The notes: generated by a model not told the origin, from the letters alone. A stretch of DNA of 64,000 nt from Tenebrionibacter intestinalis (GCF_016632365.1 NZ_JAEPBH010000017.1:1-64000); one strand, 5' to 3'; positions 28,429-37,493 are shown, counted from the first letter of the stretch. Made by a program: numbers and translations.

Positions 28429-28713
28429 ATGAGTACCATTAAAGAAAATATTGAAGAACGTAAGGCCGTTTTATATACCATTAAGACGGAGATTATTCAG
28501 CGCCTGAATATTCAGAAAGACGTAAACCAGATTGATGATGATACCGCGCTATTTGGCAATGGCCTGAAGCTGGACTCCGTAGACGCCACAGAAATTCTGG
28601 TGTTGCTGGATAAAGTTTTCGGTATCCAGGTAAGCGAAAGCGATGATCCTTCTTATATGAGAAGCATCAACAACCTGGCTTCTTTCGTGATTAAAAATCG
28701 AAAAAAACATTAA
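28429..28713 (+). CDS. Acyl carrier protein
   Basis: A 94-residue acidic ACP. The phosphopantetheine attachment site is Ser50 in GLKLDSVDATEILVLL, a variant of the usual DSLxxVEL. It is followed by the DKVFGIQV helix. The N-terminal extension of about 12 residues and the basic C-terminus (KNRKKH) differ from the housekeeping ACP. It should carry the growing chain for this cluster and be charged by the neighbouring AcpS. It lies 21 bp after the dehydratase gene and 30 bp before the GcvT-like gene. Confidence 0.92.
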   Translation: MSTIKENIEERKAVLYTIKTEIIQRLNIQKDVNQIDDDTALFGNGLKLDSVDATEILVLLDKVFGIQVSESDDPSYMRSINNLASFVIKNRKKH

Positions 28714-28743
28714 TTTTCAATTTAACTTTCAATAGGTTCTGAT

Positions 28744-29904
28744 ATGAGCGCGCTTAATAAATTACATACAGCCAATAATGCGAAAATGGGCGTTTATAAC
28801 GGTAAAACAGTACCGTCTTTACTGAATACTCCGCAAGAGGAATATAAAGCGGTGCGTGAAACGGCGCTGCTGGTTGACTACTCCCATATGTCTATTGTCA
28901 GCGTGATGGGCGATGATGCCTGGGCGCTGGTCAATCACTTGTGTTCTGCCGATGTTTCAATCATTCGCGATGAGCAAGGTATGTACTCACTGGTGCTCAA
29001 TGAAGACGGCACCGTCTGGGGCGATGTGTATGTATTGTGCACCGATGAGGGCTATTACATACTTTCTGAAAACCTGCCTGCGGACGAAATTGTTGCGCGC
29101 CTGAACGCTATTCTTGAAAATGCAGATGAGCTCGACATCGAGGAAACGCCGGAAATCAGCGTGATGGATGACCAGAACTGGGGAGCGGTACTGGTCGAAG
29201 GGCCTTACTCCTGGGAAGTGCTGTCTGATATCTATGGCTTTGACATCATCGGCCTGCCGTACCACGAATATATGAATACCGATGACGGCCTGATGGCGTT
29301 CCGCTGCGGTAAACATGGTGAATTCGCCTATCTGCTGATCGGCGATCGGGATGCCCTGGCGAATGTCTGGACGCAGTTGCTGGAATGTGGCGAAAAGTTC
29401 AACCTCAAGGCCGGCGGCCTTAGCTATCAGGATATTGTGCGCGTTGAAAACCCATGCTGGGAAGCTTCAATCTATGCCGATTATTCCCGCAGCCCGGTTG
29501 AGTTGCAAATGCAGTGGGCCGTACAGTACGACAAAGAAGATTTTATAGGTAAAGATGCGGTTGTCGCGCTCTCCGGCGAAGGTTCATCGCGTAAACTGGT
29601 CGGTATCGTGCCGGTTGCTGAGTGTCAGGGGATTGCCTCTGATGATAAAGTGCTGGTTGATGGCGTAGAAGTAGGCACTATCGTGAAGGGCGTTTATTCC
29701 CCTGCTCGTCAGTCGTTTATCGCTCTGGCATTGATCGACAGCGAATATGCTTACTCTGATATCGATGGTTTTTCTGTTCAGACGCAAAATGGCCCTGTAG
29801 CAGCGAAAACAAATAGTGTTCCGTTCCTTTATAACTTCAGTATGCTGGTTAGCCCTACCGAGCACAGTTATATCGATGCCGCTAAGCCTAAGAGCGCGCT
29901 GTAA
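28744..29904 (+). CDS. GcvT-like aminomethyltransferase family protein (CylF-like)
   Basis: A 386-residue protein of the folate-binding GcvT/YgfZ superfamily. The N-terminal part fits (EEYKAVRETALLVDYSHMSIVSVMGDDAWALVNHL), followed by YSLVLNEDGTVWGDVYVL, where Asp94 occupies the place of the folate-contacting Asp of GcvT (GGVIDDLIVY). Later come DIVRVENPCWEAS and KEDFIGKDAV, as in the C-terminal domain, and a GTIVKGVYSPARQSFIALALI barrel motif. No other glycine-cleavage genes are nearby. A GcvT-like protein embedded with ACP, FabZ, FabG, KS and an ABC pair is the arrangement of cylF in the streptococcal haemolytic pigment operon. The role there, and here, is unresolved: one-carbon transfer to the product or a structural role. 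Confidence 0.82.
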   Translation: MSALNKLHTANNAKMGVYNGKTVPSLLNTPQEEYKAVRETALLVDYSHMSIVSVMGDDAWALVNHLCSADVSIIRDEQGMYSLVLNEDGTVWGDVYVLCTDEGYYILSENLPADEIVARLNAILENADELDIEETPEISVMDDQNWGAVLVEGPYSWEVLSDIYGFDIIGLPYHEYMNTDDGLMAFRCGKHGEFAYLLIGDRDALANVWTQLLECGEKFNLKAGGLSYQDIVRVENPCWEASIYADYSRSPVELQMQWAVQYDKEDFIGKDAVVALSGEGSSRKLVGIVPVAECQGIASDDKVLVDGVEVGTIVKGVYSPARQSFIALALIDSEYAYSDIDGFSVQTQNGPVAAKTNSVPFLYNFSMLVSPTEHSYIDAAKPKSAL

Positions 29905-29938
29905 TATTTTTACGTTGATAAGTTGCTCGTTTGACAGC

Positions 29939-29989
29939 GCCTGGTTTGAAACACAACGCAATAACGCGTAATTGTGTATCAGGCCAGGC
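29939..29989. promoter_or_regulatory. Structured gap between the GcvT-like and ketosynthase genes
   Basis: Within the only 145-bp gap of the synthase block, an outer stem gcctgg/ccaggc encloses an inner stem acacaa/ttgtgt. A TTGACA lies just before it at 29931 but has no good -10 at 16-18 bp. It could be an RNA processing or internal control element. Confidence 0.35.
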
Positions 29990-30048
29990 CTGCGCCGTAT
30001 TGTTCTTACTATTCCCGGCGCCAGAAATAATAATTTAATGGATTAGAA

Positions 30049-32610
30049 ATGAAGACGAACAGGAAAAGAGTTGTTATTACCGGTATGGGAATTTTATCCT
30101 CCCTGGCCGATAGCCTCGGTGGATTTAAGCAGGCGCTGTTGAATAAAACCTGCGGTGTTGCCGACAGCGAACGTTTCTCTAAATGGTTTGATAACGCGCG
30201 TGCCGCTGAAGTATTACACGATATAGATTATTCAGATATCCCGGCCGATATTGTTGAAGCTCTCGATAATGCCGCGCTGTGGGCTTATAAAGTCAGTAAA
30301 GATGCGTTGCAGCAGGCGGGCCTGGAAAAGAATACAGCCTGCCTGGATGAAACGGGCATGATTGTCGGCGTCTCGTCTGCGGGAACGGAAGCCTTCCTGC
30401 CGCTGTTTGAACAGCGTATTCAGGATTTTTCTCTAAAAAAAGCCATGTATTCCGGCGGTTTTGCTTCCTGCTGCTCCAGCGTTTCGACGCTACTGGGCCT
30501 TAAGGGCGGCGTTGAGCTGGTGGCGACGGCCTGTACTGCCAGCCCTAACGCGGTTGGCATGGCGTATGACTATATCCAGAACGGCAAGAGTAAAACCATG
30601 CTGGCAGTCGGTACCGAACCTATCTATCTGCCGACGTTTGCCGGTTTCTACGCGCTGAACGTCATGCATGAAGATTCGTGCACGCCATTTTCCGGGCATT
30701 CAGGTATGTCTATTGGCGAAGGCGCAGGTGCGGTAGTACTCGAAGAGTATGAACATGCGGTTGCGCGTGGGGCGACTATTTACGGTGAAATCCTTGCCTA
30801 CGCGACCTCCTGCGACGCCTATCACGAAACCGGGCCCGATCCGCGTGCAGGCGGCGCCGTGCAGGTTATGCTCAAAGCGATGCAGAATGCGGGCGTAACG
30901 CCTGAGCAAATTGACTATGTGAACGTACACGGTACGGGAACGGAGGCTAACGACCGTATCGAAACGCTGGCGATGAAGAAAGTGTTTCCTGATGCGGAAA
31001 AGATGCCGGTAAGTTCCACGAAATCTTTCTTTGGCCATAACATCGGCGCCGCGGGTATCGTCGAACTGATTGCCTGCCTGGTGACGCTGCCGGAGAAGAA
31101 GCTGCTGCCGACACTGAAGTTCGGCGTTCCGCGCCCTAACTGCGATCTGGACTATGTGCCGAACGCATTTCGGGAGAAGGATGTCGGCATCTTCATGAAA
31201 AATAACTACGCATTCGGCGGTAATAACTGCTGCATGATCGTTAGCATGCGTCCCGGCGCTACGCCGCAAACCACCTATGATGCTAAGCGCGTCGCCATTT
31301 CTGGCTTCGGCGCGGTGTCGGCTATCGGCCATACCTTCAACGAGATACTGGAGTATATCTGGGCCCGCGATAAGCAGCCGGTGGCGCTGAGCGAAGTGAA
31401 ATTTTATGACGATACGCTGGAGGAGGCGCATGAACTGCTGGCAACGCTGACTGAAACGCGCCAGTTTGAAGCCCTGCTGGGCGGGGAATTTACCATTAAC
31501 GACAGCGCGCTGCCGGAAAATGACGTTAACTTTAAAACCTTCCAGGTGACGAATCTTGAGCCTCGCAAGCACCTGCGCCGCTTCGATCCGCGCAAGGCAA
31601 CCCGCGGCGGCACATTTGCCTTGATCGCGCTGGCTGAAGCGCTGGGCAGCGCAAAGCGTAAAATTAAAAAAGACGGCGACGAGCTGGGTATGGTGATGGG
31701 TATGTCCCGCGGCCCGCAGGAAACGACGTATAAATACCTGCAAAGCCTCAAGCCCGATCCGCGTAAAGTGCGCACCTCGGAATTCCCCGGCTCCCTGATG
31801 AACTCAATCGCCACATTTTGCGGTATCTCTGAGGGCATTAAAGGTTATACCACCACGCTTGCGACCGGTGAAAACGCCGCGCTCGGCGCGCTGACCTATG
31901 GGTATGAGATAGTACGCCAGCAGCTTCAGCCTCAGGTGCTGGTGGGCGGCGCGGACGAATACTTCCCGTCGATGTCGTTATATATGGATGCGGTTACGCA
32001 GAAGATCCACAGAACCGCCGAAGCATGTGACTACCAGATTTACGGCCAGAACCCGAAAGGCTTCGTGCCGGGCGAAGGCGCCTGCATGCTGCTGCTTGAA
32101 GATCCTGACGCAGCCAAGGCGCGCGGCGTAGACGTTTTGGCCGAAATTGCCGGTTATGGCAAATCTAACAGCAACAGTTATTTTGACGCTACGCAGTTGA
32201 GTGAAAAAGCCGAAGCAATGGCGCTGGCCATTGCCCGGGCCTTTGCCGATGCCGGTATTACCGCAAAAGAAATTGATTTGGTGTGTGGCACCAGCAACGG
32301 CGCGGATGCCAGCACGCAGGTAGAGCTGGAAGCCATCTGGCAGACGTTTGGGCAGGCAAACCCCCGGGTGCCCGTGGTGAACTACAACGCGTATTTCGGT
32401 TTTGTGGAGTCGTCCGCAGGTCTGATGAACCTGGCGGTGCTGGTAGATTGTATTAAGAAACAGGCCGTACCGGCTATTCCGTACACCGAAGCGTTTTGCG
32501 ACGAACGCATAAACTTCGTGAGCGCGCCGCTGCAAACTACTCTTCGCAACGTGCTGCTGACAGGCGCAACAGAAGGCGGCAACTACTACGCATTCATCAT
32601 CAGGGGCTGA
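30049..32610 (+). CDS. Fused ketosynthase pair: active KS plus catalytically dead KS (chain-length-factor-like)
   Basis: An 853-residue protein with two complete ketosynthase domains joined head to tail. Domain 1 (about 5-400) has the full triad: Cys162 in ATACTASPNAVG, His294 in VNVHGTGTEAND, Lys325 and His330 in TKSFFGHNIGAAG. Domain 2 (about 413-853) keeps the fold and some spacing but has lost catalysis: Leu604 stands at the Cys position (TTTLATGENA), Cys746 replaces the first His (LVCGTSNGAD), Asn780 the Lys and Phe785 the second His (YNAYFGFVESSAG). That is the pattern of a KS-alpha/KS-beta (chain length factor) heterodimer fused into one chain. It should condense malonyl-ACP with the growing acyl chain, with domain 2 shaping the tunnel. 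Confidence 0.9.
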   Translation: MKTNRKRVVITGMGILSSLADSLGGFKQALLNKTCGVADSERFSKWFDNARAAEVLHDIDYSDIPADIVEALDNAALWAYKVSKDALQQAGLEKNTACLDETGMIVGVSSAGTEAFLPLFEQRIQDFSLKKAMYSGGFASCCSSVSTLLGLKGGVELVATACTASPNAVGMAYDYIQNGKSKTMLAVGTEPIYLPTFAGFYALNVMHEDSCTPFSGHSGMSIGEGAGAVVLEEYEHAVARGATIYGEILAYATSCDAYHETGPDPRAGGAVQVMLKAMQNAGVTPEQIDYVNVHGTGTEANDRIETLAMKKVFPDAEKMPVSSTKSFFGHNIGAAGIVELIACLVTLPEKKLLPTLKFGVPRPNCDLDYVPNAFREKDVGIFMKNNYAFGGNNCCMIVSMRPGATPQTTYDAKRVAISGFGAVSAIGHTFNEILEYIWARDKQPVALSEVKFYDDTLEEAHELLATLTETRQFEALLGGEFTINDSALPENDVNFKTFQVTNLEPRKHLRRFDPRKATRGGTFALIALAEALGSAKRKIKKDGDELGMVMGMSRGPQETTYKYLQSLKPDPRKVRTSEFPGSLMNSIATFCGISEGIKGYTTTLATGENAALGALTYGYEIVRQQLQPQVLVGGADEYFPSMSLYMDAVTQKIHRTAEACDYQIYGQNPKGFVPGEGACMLLLEDPDAAKARGVDVLAEIAGYGKSNSNSYFDATQLSEKAEAMALAIARAFADAGITAKEIDLVCGTSNGADASTQVELEAIWQTFGQANPRVPVVNYNAYFGFVESSAGLMNLAVLVDCIKKQAVPAIPYTEAFCDERINFVSAPLQTTLRNVLLTGATEGGNYYAFIIRG

Positions 32611-32614
32611 CTTT

Positions 32615-33835
32615 GTGGAAAACGCGACGATTCTTTCGGGCTACAGCGTGCGCCTGGCCTATGCCGAAGACAGCGAGGCGTTAATCGATAACCTTCGCTG
32701 CGGCGGGCGCGTTGAAAAAACGTACTGGTTTGACACGGACGCAGTAGCCATTCGGTGTGGATTAAAAGGAAATAAATTCACAGCCAGATTACCCATTAAA
32801 AATGATGATGTGTTTGATGGGATCTGCGAGACGATCGATCGCGCGCTTGACAAGGCAATGCTGGATAAGCGTTGCCTTGCCGGGGATAACGTGCGGGTCT
32901 ATCTGACCGGGCTTGGGCCGCGCGTGGATGTTATTGATTATGCGGCGTTTTATGACCATAACGATATCGAAGACGTTACCCTCACAAAATCCGTACAGAA
33001 TCTTCATGCGTCTAAAATGTCGCAGGATAAGCTGGCTGCGGATATTGCGAAGCGCTACAGCCTTAAAACGCTACCGCCGAATATGCACTGTACCAGCAAT
33101 TCTTCGCTGTCCGCCGTACACCTGGGGTGCCAGGCTATCGGCAGCGGCGGCGTCGATGTAGTGCTGGTGGTGAACTGTTCACAAATCAAAACGCAGGATA
33201 TCTATTTTCTTGAGAGCCAGTCGATGCTTGATAGTGTAGAGGTACAACCGTTTGGCGAGGACAGCAAAAGCGTGCTGTTTGCTGAAGGATTCTGCGCGGT
33301 GGTGCTGGAAAGCGCGCGTCATCGAGCCGCGCGTCAGTTGGCAGGCGGTATTCGCCTTACGTCTACCTATGCGCAGATTAGCGCCGGGCGCAGCAATGAT
33401 GCGGCGCAATTGAGCGCTAATCTTCTCAAAGTGATGAATAAAGCGCTTGAAAAGGCGGGAGTGGGGTGCGATAGCCTGTGTGCCGTTATTCCACACGCTA
33501 ACGGTTCTGAAACCAGCGACAAAGCCGAGGCGTTGGCGATCGCCTCCCTGCTGAGCGAGCAGTCTGTGCCTGTGCTTGCCTATAAAGGCCAGATTGGTTA
33601 CACCACAACCGGTTCCGGCATCGTTGATTTAATTATTGGTCAACATACTCTAAGCCACGGCGAGTTGCTGTCACCCGTAGGGACAATGGCTATTCGTGAA
33701 AACGTAGCGCAGCACGTGCTGTTGAATAAAGGTGTGGTGAAGCACAATAAGCATCATCTCTTAAAAATGGGGCTGGGCGTCGATGGCTCCATCGTCGGGA
33801 TGGTGATGTCCGATACCAGTGCAGTAAACGGATAG
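32615..33835 (+). CDS. Degenerate beta-ketoacyl synthase homologue
   Basis: A 406-residue single KS-fold protein with a GTG start and AGGGG 8 nt upstream, 4 bp after the fused ketosynthase. The nucleophile region reads HCTSNSSLSAVHLGCQAI: compared with the usual ACSSSLxAVHLA, a Ser (161) occupies the Cys place and a Cys (159) lies two residues earlier. The first His is kept (His294 in IPHANGSETSD) and so is Lys324, but the second His is Tyr329 (YKGQIGYTTTGSG). A standard condensation reaction is therefore doubtful. It may act as a decarboxylating primer synthase, an acyl transferase or a second non-catalytic partner. Translational coupling to its neighbour suggests a fixed complex. Confidence 0.8.
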   Translation: MENATILSGYSVRLAYAEDSEALIDNLRCGGRVEKTYWFDTDAVAIRCGLKGNKFTARLPIKNDDVFDGICETIDRALDKAMLDKRCLAGDNVRVYLTGLGPRVDVIDYAAFYDHNDIEDVTLTKSVQNLHASKMSQDKLAADIAKRYSLKTLPPNMHCTSNSSLSAVHLGCQAIGSGGVDVVLVVNCSQIKTQDIYFLESQSMLDSVEVQPFGEDSKSVLFAEGFCAVVLESARHRAARQLAGGIRLTSTYAQISAGRSNDAAQLSANLLKVMNKALEKAGVGCDSLCAVIPHANGSETSDKAEALAIASLLSEQSVPVLAYKGQIGYTTTGSGIVDLIIGQHTLSHGELLSPVGTMAIRENVAQHVLLNKGVVKHNKHHLLKMGLGVDGSIVGMVMSDTSAVNG

Positions 33836-33845
33836 GGAAATCAGG

Positions 33846-34820
33846 ATGTATTTATCGACATTCGCCATGGCTGAGCCGGATGAAAGCGTTTGTTTTTTTT
33901 ATCCGGGTTGGCTGAATGTGTGGGAATCCCACATGTATAACCGGTCGTTAAAATCGACCGGCGCCCACGGCTGGGGATTTAAACGCTTTGGCACTACGCA
34001 GGAAGGGTATGCCAGAGAGATAATCCGCACGCCGCTTTATAAAAAATACCTTGATGTAATGGATCAGGTCTGCGATAGCGCGCTACAGCAGATGAATGCT
34101 AAAGCACGTATGCAATTGATGAAAGCGCGCACGGCGTTTATTTACGTTGATGCGTGGGGGGAGTCCGGGCCGTTCGAGAATATCTCCAGTGCGTTGCATA
34201 CGGCCATGATCGACACCTTGCCGAAGAACCTGGTAAAGAAATTCTCGGTAAAAGATTTCACTTGTAAAATTCGCGGTGAAAAGCAGTCTCTGGTGCAGGC
34301 AATGAAAGTCGCTCAGGACTATCTTGACTGGGATATCTTTGATTTTGTGGTGATTTGTGCCGCTTACCGCGCGGTACCGGTGCTGGTGATGTCTGAAGAG
34401 GATATTCCTCGCAGCAGGCGCGAGCGCCATAAAGATATTAAAATGAACCTCTGCGTTGAGCGCGTTGGCTGCTTTATTTTCAGCAACCGCGAGGGCGGAA
34501 TGCAGGTGGAGTGCGGCGGCTATATCACGCCGGCCAACGATGATGCGCTGCGCGCGAGTCTGCTGGCAGCCGGTAACGATATCGACCTGTTTGCCTATAC
34601 CGGCTTGCGCAAGTGCGAGCCGGTGCAGGCGCTTATCGACCGCCGCCATACGGCCGCGCCGCATGCGGTTAACCTTGTGGATATGTACGGCGCCAGCGGC
34701 TGTCTCTCTCCGGCGCTGGGCTGGGTTTATCTGACGCAGCATGCCGGTTCGTCGGGAAAAATGAGAACGCTCGTACCCGATAATTTTGGCGGCTACGCCT
34801 GTTTTGATACCCGATATTAG
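33846..34820 (+). CDS. Thiolase-fold-like protein of unknown function
   Basis: A 324-residue soluble protein not recognised as a named family. Its C-terminal 60 residues (NLVDMYGASGCLSPALGWVYLTQH, then LVPDNFGGYACFD) look like the end of a ketosynthase-fold subunit, where GHxGAAGxxxALxxxL precedes the final NxFGGxN strand. No nucleophile Cys motif or catalytic His is evident. It follows the degenerate ketosynthase by 10 bp and precedes the ABC transporter genes, so it is most likely a third non-catalytic KS-like partner or an acyltransferase-like accessory protein. The N-terminus is Trp/Tyr-rich (FFYPGWLNVWESHMYN). Confidence 0.6.
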   Translation: MYLSTFAMAEPDESVCFFYPGWLNVWESHMYNRSLKSTGAHGWGFKRFGTTQEGYAREIIRTPLYKKYLDVMDQVCDSALQQMNAKARMQLMKARTAFIYVDAWGESGPFENISSALHTAMIDTLPKNLVKKFSVKDFTCKIRGEKQSLVQAMKVAQDYLDWDIFDFVVICAAYRAVPVLVMSEEDIPRSRRERHKDIKMNLCVERVGCFIFSNREGGMQVECGGYITPANDDALRASLLAAGNDIDLFAYTGLRKCEPVQALIDRRHTAAPHAVNLVDMYGASGCLSPALGWVYLTQHAGSSGKMRTLVPDNFGGYACFDTRY

Positions 34821-34842
34821 CGCCAGATTATGGAAAGACATT

Positions 34843-35550
34843 ATGGCAAATAACATTAAGGAACTGCCGGCAATACTGCTGATGAATATTTACAAAAGCT
34901 ATGGGCTGGGCGAGAACAAAGTCGATGCGCTAAAAAATATTAATCTTGAAATTGCAAAAGGGGAGTTTCTCGCGCTATGCGGCCCGTCAGGTAGCGGAAA
35001 AAGCACCTTGTTGAATATCCTGTCCGGCATTGATAAACCCAGCGCCGGAACGGCGATATTTCTTGATAAAGCGCTTAACGATCTTAATGAAAATCAGCTT
35101 TCCGTTGTTCGAAGCCGTCACCTTGGATTTATTTTCCAGTTTTTTAATTTGATTCCGGTGCTCAGCGCGTTTGATAACGTTTATTATCCGCTGATTCTTA
35201 ACGGGAACTACAACAAGAAAACGGCGAAGCAGCAGGCGCTGCATTATCTTGAAAGCGTCGGCATTGGCGCGCTTGGCGAACGTAAACCCGGTCAGCTTTC
35301 CGGCGGCCAGCAGCAACGCGTGGCGATCGCCCGTGCGCTGGCCCATGAGCCGCAGGTGGTGGTGGCCGATGAGCCGACCGGCAACCTGGATCTGGCGACG
35401 GGTGAAGCCATTTTGGATCTGCTGATGAAAATCAACGAAGAAACAAAAACCACGTTTATTGTTTCGACGCACTCCACGCAGCTCAAGGATCGCGCGCGGC
35501 GCGTCATAGAAATCAAGGATGGGGAAATAATCTATGACTCGGTTCAATAA
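34843..35550 (+). CDS. ABC transporter ATP-binding protein, LolD/MacB type
   Basis: I start at the ATG at 34843 (GGAAAG 6-12 nt upstream), giving 235 residues, close to LolD (233). Walker A is GPSGSGKST at 47-55, the Q-loop is FIFQFFNLIPVLSAFDNV, the signature is LSGGQQQRVAIARAL, Walker B is [12 protein letters not shown] and the H-loop is STHS. The Gln-Phe-Phe-Asn-Leu-Ile-Pro Q-loop is typical of the MacB/LolD/FtsE group, which powers mechanotransmission rather than classical translocation. Its permease partner is the gene at 36170. The pair probably extracts a substrate from the inner membrane or drives a periplasmic conformational change. Confidence 0.92.
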   Translation: MANNIKELPAILLMNIYKSYGLGENKVDALKNINLEIAKGEFLALCGPSGSGKSTLLNILSGIDKPSAGTAIFLDKALNDLNENQLSVVRSRHLGFIFQFFNLIPVLSAFDNVYYPLILNGNYNKKTAKQQALHYLESVGIGALGERKPGQLSGGQQQRVAIARALAHEPQVVVADEPTGNLDLATGEAILDLLMKINEETKTTFIVSTHSTQLKDRARRVIEIKDGEIIYDSVQ

Positions 35551-36169
35551 GTTTGCGTTGGCGCTGGGGATGGCGCTGGCTTTCTCAGCGGCAGCGGGCG
35601 CGCCGGAAGTAGAAACCGTATTGCAAAGGGGATTCCCAACACAGGCGAGCGAACTGGTAAAAACGACCAATAAGCTGCACAGCGAGTACAAAAAACAGAA
35701 TAATGTGTCGTCACTGGTTTTTTATTCTTATGGAATGCTGCGCCTGGCGAACCATTATAAATCCGTGAACGATGTGGTTAACGCCTCTGAATACGCCAAG
35801 CTGGGCTTTTTCTGGCTTGATGAAGCTGTGGATTCTCATGAAAACGACGCGCGGGTACGCTACTTACGCATGCGCATTGACGCCTACTTACCAGAGGAGC
35901 TGGGCCGCTGCGTTGTTGCGTTAAATGACGCGAATATTTTGCTCAGGCAAAAGGAAACCTGGAGTGACGAAATAGTGGCGCATATTAATTTCATGCGCTA
36001 CCGGGCGCTGTTGAGCTGTAAAAAAGACAAGCAGGCGGCCGGGTTGCTGGAGGCTATGAAAAACGGCGGCGCCGTTCAGGCCAGATTGCTGGCGCTGGGC
36101 AACGGCACGCCGGAATGGGACGCCAGCGAAGTCACTCAGATTGTTATGCCATTGGTGAAGGGTGAATAA
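35534..36169 (+). CDS. Exported helical (TPR-like) protein of unknown function
   Basis: A 211-residue protein that overlaps the ABC ATPase gene by 17 bp. It opens with a signal peptide (MTRFNKFALALGMALAFSAAAGA) and is then mainly alpha-helical with repeats of the type YSYGMLRLANHYKS, ASEYAKLGFFWLDEAVD and ARVRYLRMRIDAYL, which suggest TPR- or Sel1-like helical pairs. Two Cys residues (in GRCVVAL and LSCKKD) could form a disulfide. It is probably periplasmic. Its place between the ATPase and permease genes suggests a part of the transport complex or a periplasmic partner of it. No family name can be given. Confidence 0.6.
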   Translation: MTRFNKFALALGMALAFSAAAGAPEVETVLQRGFPTQASELVKTTNKLHSEYKKQNNVSSLVFYSYGMLRLANHYKSVNDVVNASEYAKLGFFWLDEAVDSHENDARVRYLRMRIDAYLPEELGRCVVALNDANILLRQKETWSDEIVAHINFMRYRALLSCKKDKQAAGLLEAMKNGGAVQARLLALGNGTPEWDASEVTQIVMPLVKGE

Positions 36170-37483
36170 ATGACGAGTGGGATGTTATTAACCGGCATCG
36201 CCGTTTTACTGATTGCAGGGTTTTTACTCTGGTGTGTGGTTTGTAAAACGCAGGATGTGAAGTTCGCTTTTTTGAATCTGTTTCGCCATAAGCGGCGCTC
36301 GTTCTCCACTATCGCCGCCATTATACTCGGAGGGGTTGCGATATTTCTGTATGGTGGTTTTATTAATTATTCGTTCTGGATACTAAAAGAGCAGACGGTC
36401 AGAACCAATATTGGACACTTGCAGATTTACGATAAGAGCTATTTCGAGACCTCGAATAAAAGCAAAAGTATTATCAATAATTACGATGCGCTGAAGGCGG
36501 ATATCCTCAATGACGGCGATCTGGCGGAATATATTTCGACCATTTCCGGTCAACTGGAGTTTACCGGTGTGATATCGCAATATGAAAACGAGACCTCCAG
36601 CTATTTTTCCGGATTAGGCGTGGAGCCGCTACCGGCGCTGAAGCTCGGTTCGTTCGATAAGCTGATTTCCGGCAGCGATCTTTCGCGTATTAAGCAGGAT
36701 GAGGCTACGCTGGGCAGCGGCCTGGCAAGAACGTTGAACGCCCGCTATGGAGACTGGCTGGATGTGTTGGTTGTCAACGCACAGGGGGGACAGGGGGCGC
36801 TGTCGCTCAGGCTGCGCGGTATATTTGAATCCGGCATTAAAGATTATGACGATGTGGCGATGAAGATCCCGCTGCAAACGGCGCAGCGTATGATGAATAC
36901 CAATGGCGTGAGCAAGTTTGTGATCCTCTTAAAAAATGATGCCGACCTGCCGGAATTTACTGCAAAGCTTGAAAAGTTTATCGCAGATAAACGCCTGCCG
37001 CTTATCGTTAAAGACTGGAAAACGCTCTCCCTGTTTTATCAGCAGGTCGAAGGGCTGCTGTCGGGGATCTATTTCTTCATTAAAACGATCGTTGCGCTGA
37101 TTGTGATTTTTATGATCGGCAACGCAATGACGATGAATATCGTGGAGCGCACCCGGGAGATAACCACGCTCAGGGCGATTGGCCTGCGGCCCGGCCACGT
37201 TACCCGGCTTTTTCTGCTGGAAGGCATCTTTATCGGCGTTGTCGGCGCGCTGGGCAGTTTGCTTATCGGCTATGCCATAGCCTGCGTCATTAATCTTAAC
37301 GGGATTGCAATGCCGCCTTCGCCGGGGCAGACCCAGGGCTACACCGCATTTATTAAAACCAATAGCGTTGAGCTTATCTGGATAACGCTGGTTTTACCGG
37401 TGCTTACGGCATCGCTGGCCTCGGTGCTGCCTGCGGTACGCGCAGCGAAGCTCAATATTTCGGACGCATTTAAATTTGTATAA
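36170..37483 (+). CDS. ABC transporter permease, FtsX/LolE/MacB type
   Basis: A 437-residue inner-membrane protein with the MacB-fold layout: one N-terminal helix region (an additional anchor precedes FLNLFRHKRRSFSTIAAIILGG), a periplasmic domain of about 220 residues, then three C-terminal helices. The conserved FtsX-domain block is IGNAMTMNIVERTREITTLRAIGLRPGHVTRLFLLEGIFIG, which contacts the ATPase. It ends LPAVRAAKLNISDAFKFV, as in LolC/LolE and MacB (PAxRAAxLxPxxAL). It lacks the extra hydrophobic anchor domain of lipoprotein hooks that I could recognise. It begins 1 bp after the helical protein gene. Confidence 0.9.
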   Translation: MTSGMLLTGIAVLLIAGFLLWCVVCKTQDVKFAFLNLFRHKRRSFSTIAAIILGGVAIFLYGGFINYSFWILKEQTVRTNIGHLQIYDKSYFETSNKSKSIINNYDALKADILNDGDLAEYISTISGQLEFTGVISQYENETSSYFSGLGVEPLPALKLGSFDKLISGSDLSRIKQDEATLGSGLARTLNARYGDWLDVLVVNAQGGQGALSLRLRGIFESGIKDYDDVAMKIPLQTAQRMMNTNGVSKFVILLKNDADLPEFTAKLEKFIADKRLPLIVKDWKTLSLFYQQVEGLLSGIYFFIKTIVALIVIFMIGNAMTMNIVERTREITTLRAIGLRPGHVTRLFLLEGIFIGVVGALGSLLIGYAIACVINLNGIAMPPSPGQTQGYTAFIKTNSVELIWITLVLPVLTASLASVLPAVRAAKLNISDAFKFV

Positions 37484-37493
37484 GGAAATCAGC

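Noticed and set aside
28744..29904. Glycine cleavage T protein of the housekeeping system
   Set aside because: No gcvH or gcvP nearby, the sequence is divergent from GcvT, and the gene is embedded in a synthase operon.
29931..29960. Possible internal promoter beginning with TTGACA
   Set aside because: No -10 resembling TATAAT at 16-18 bp spacing; kept only as part of the structured-gap observation.
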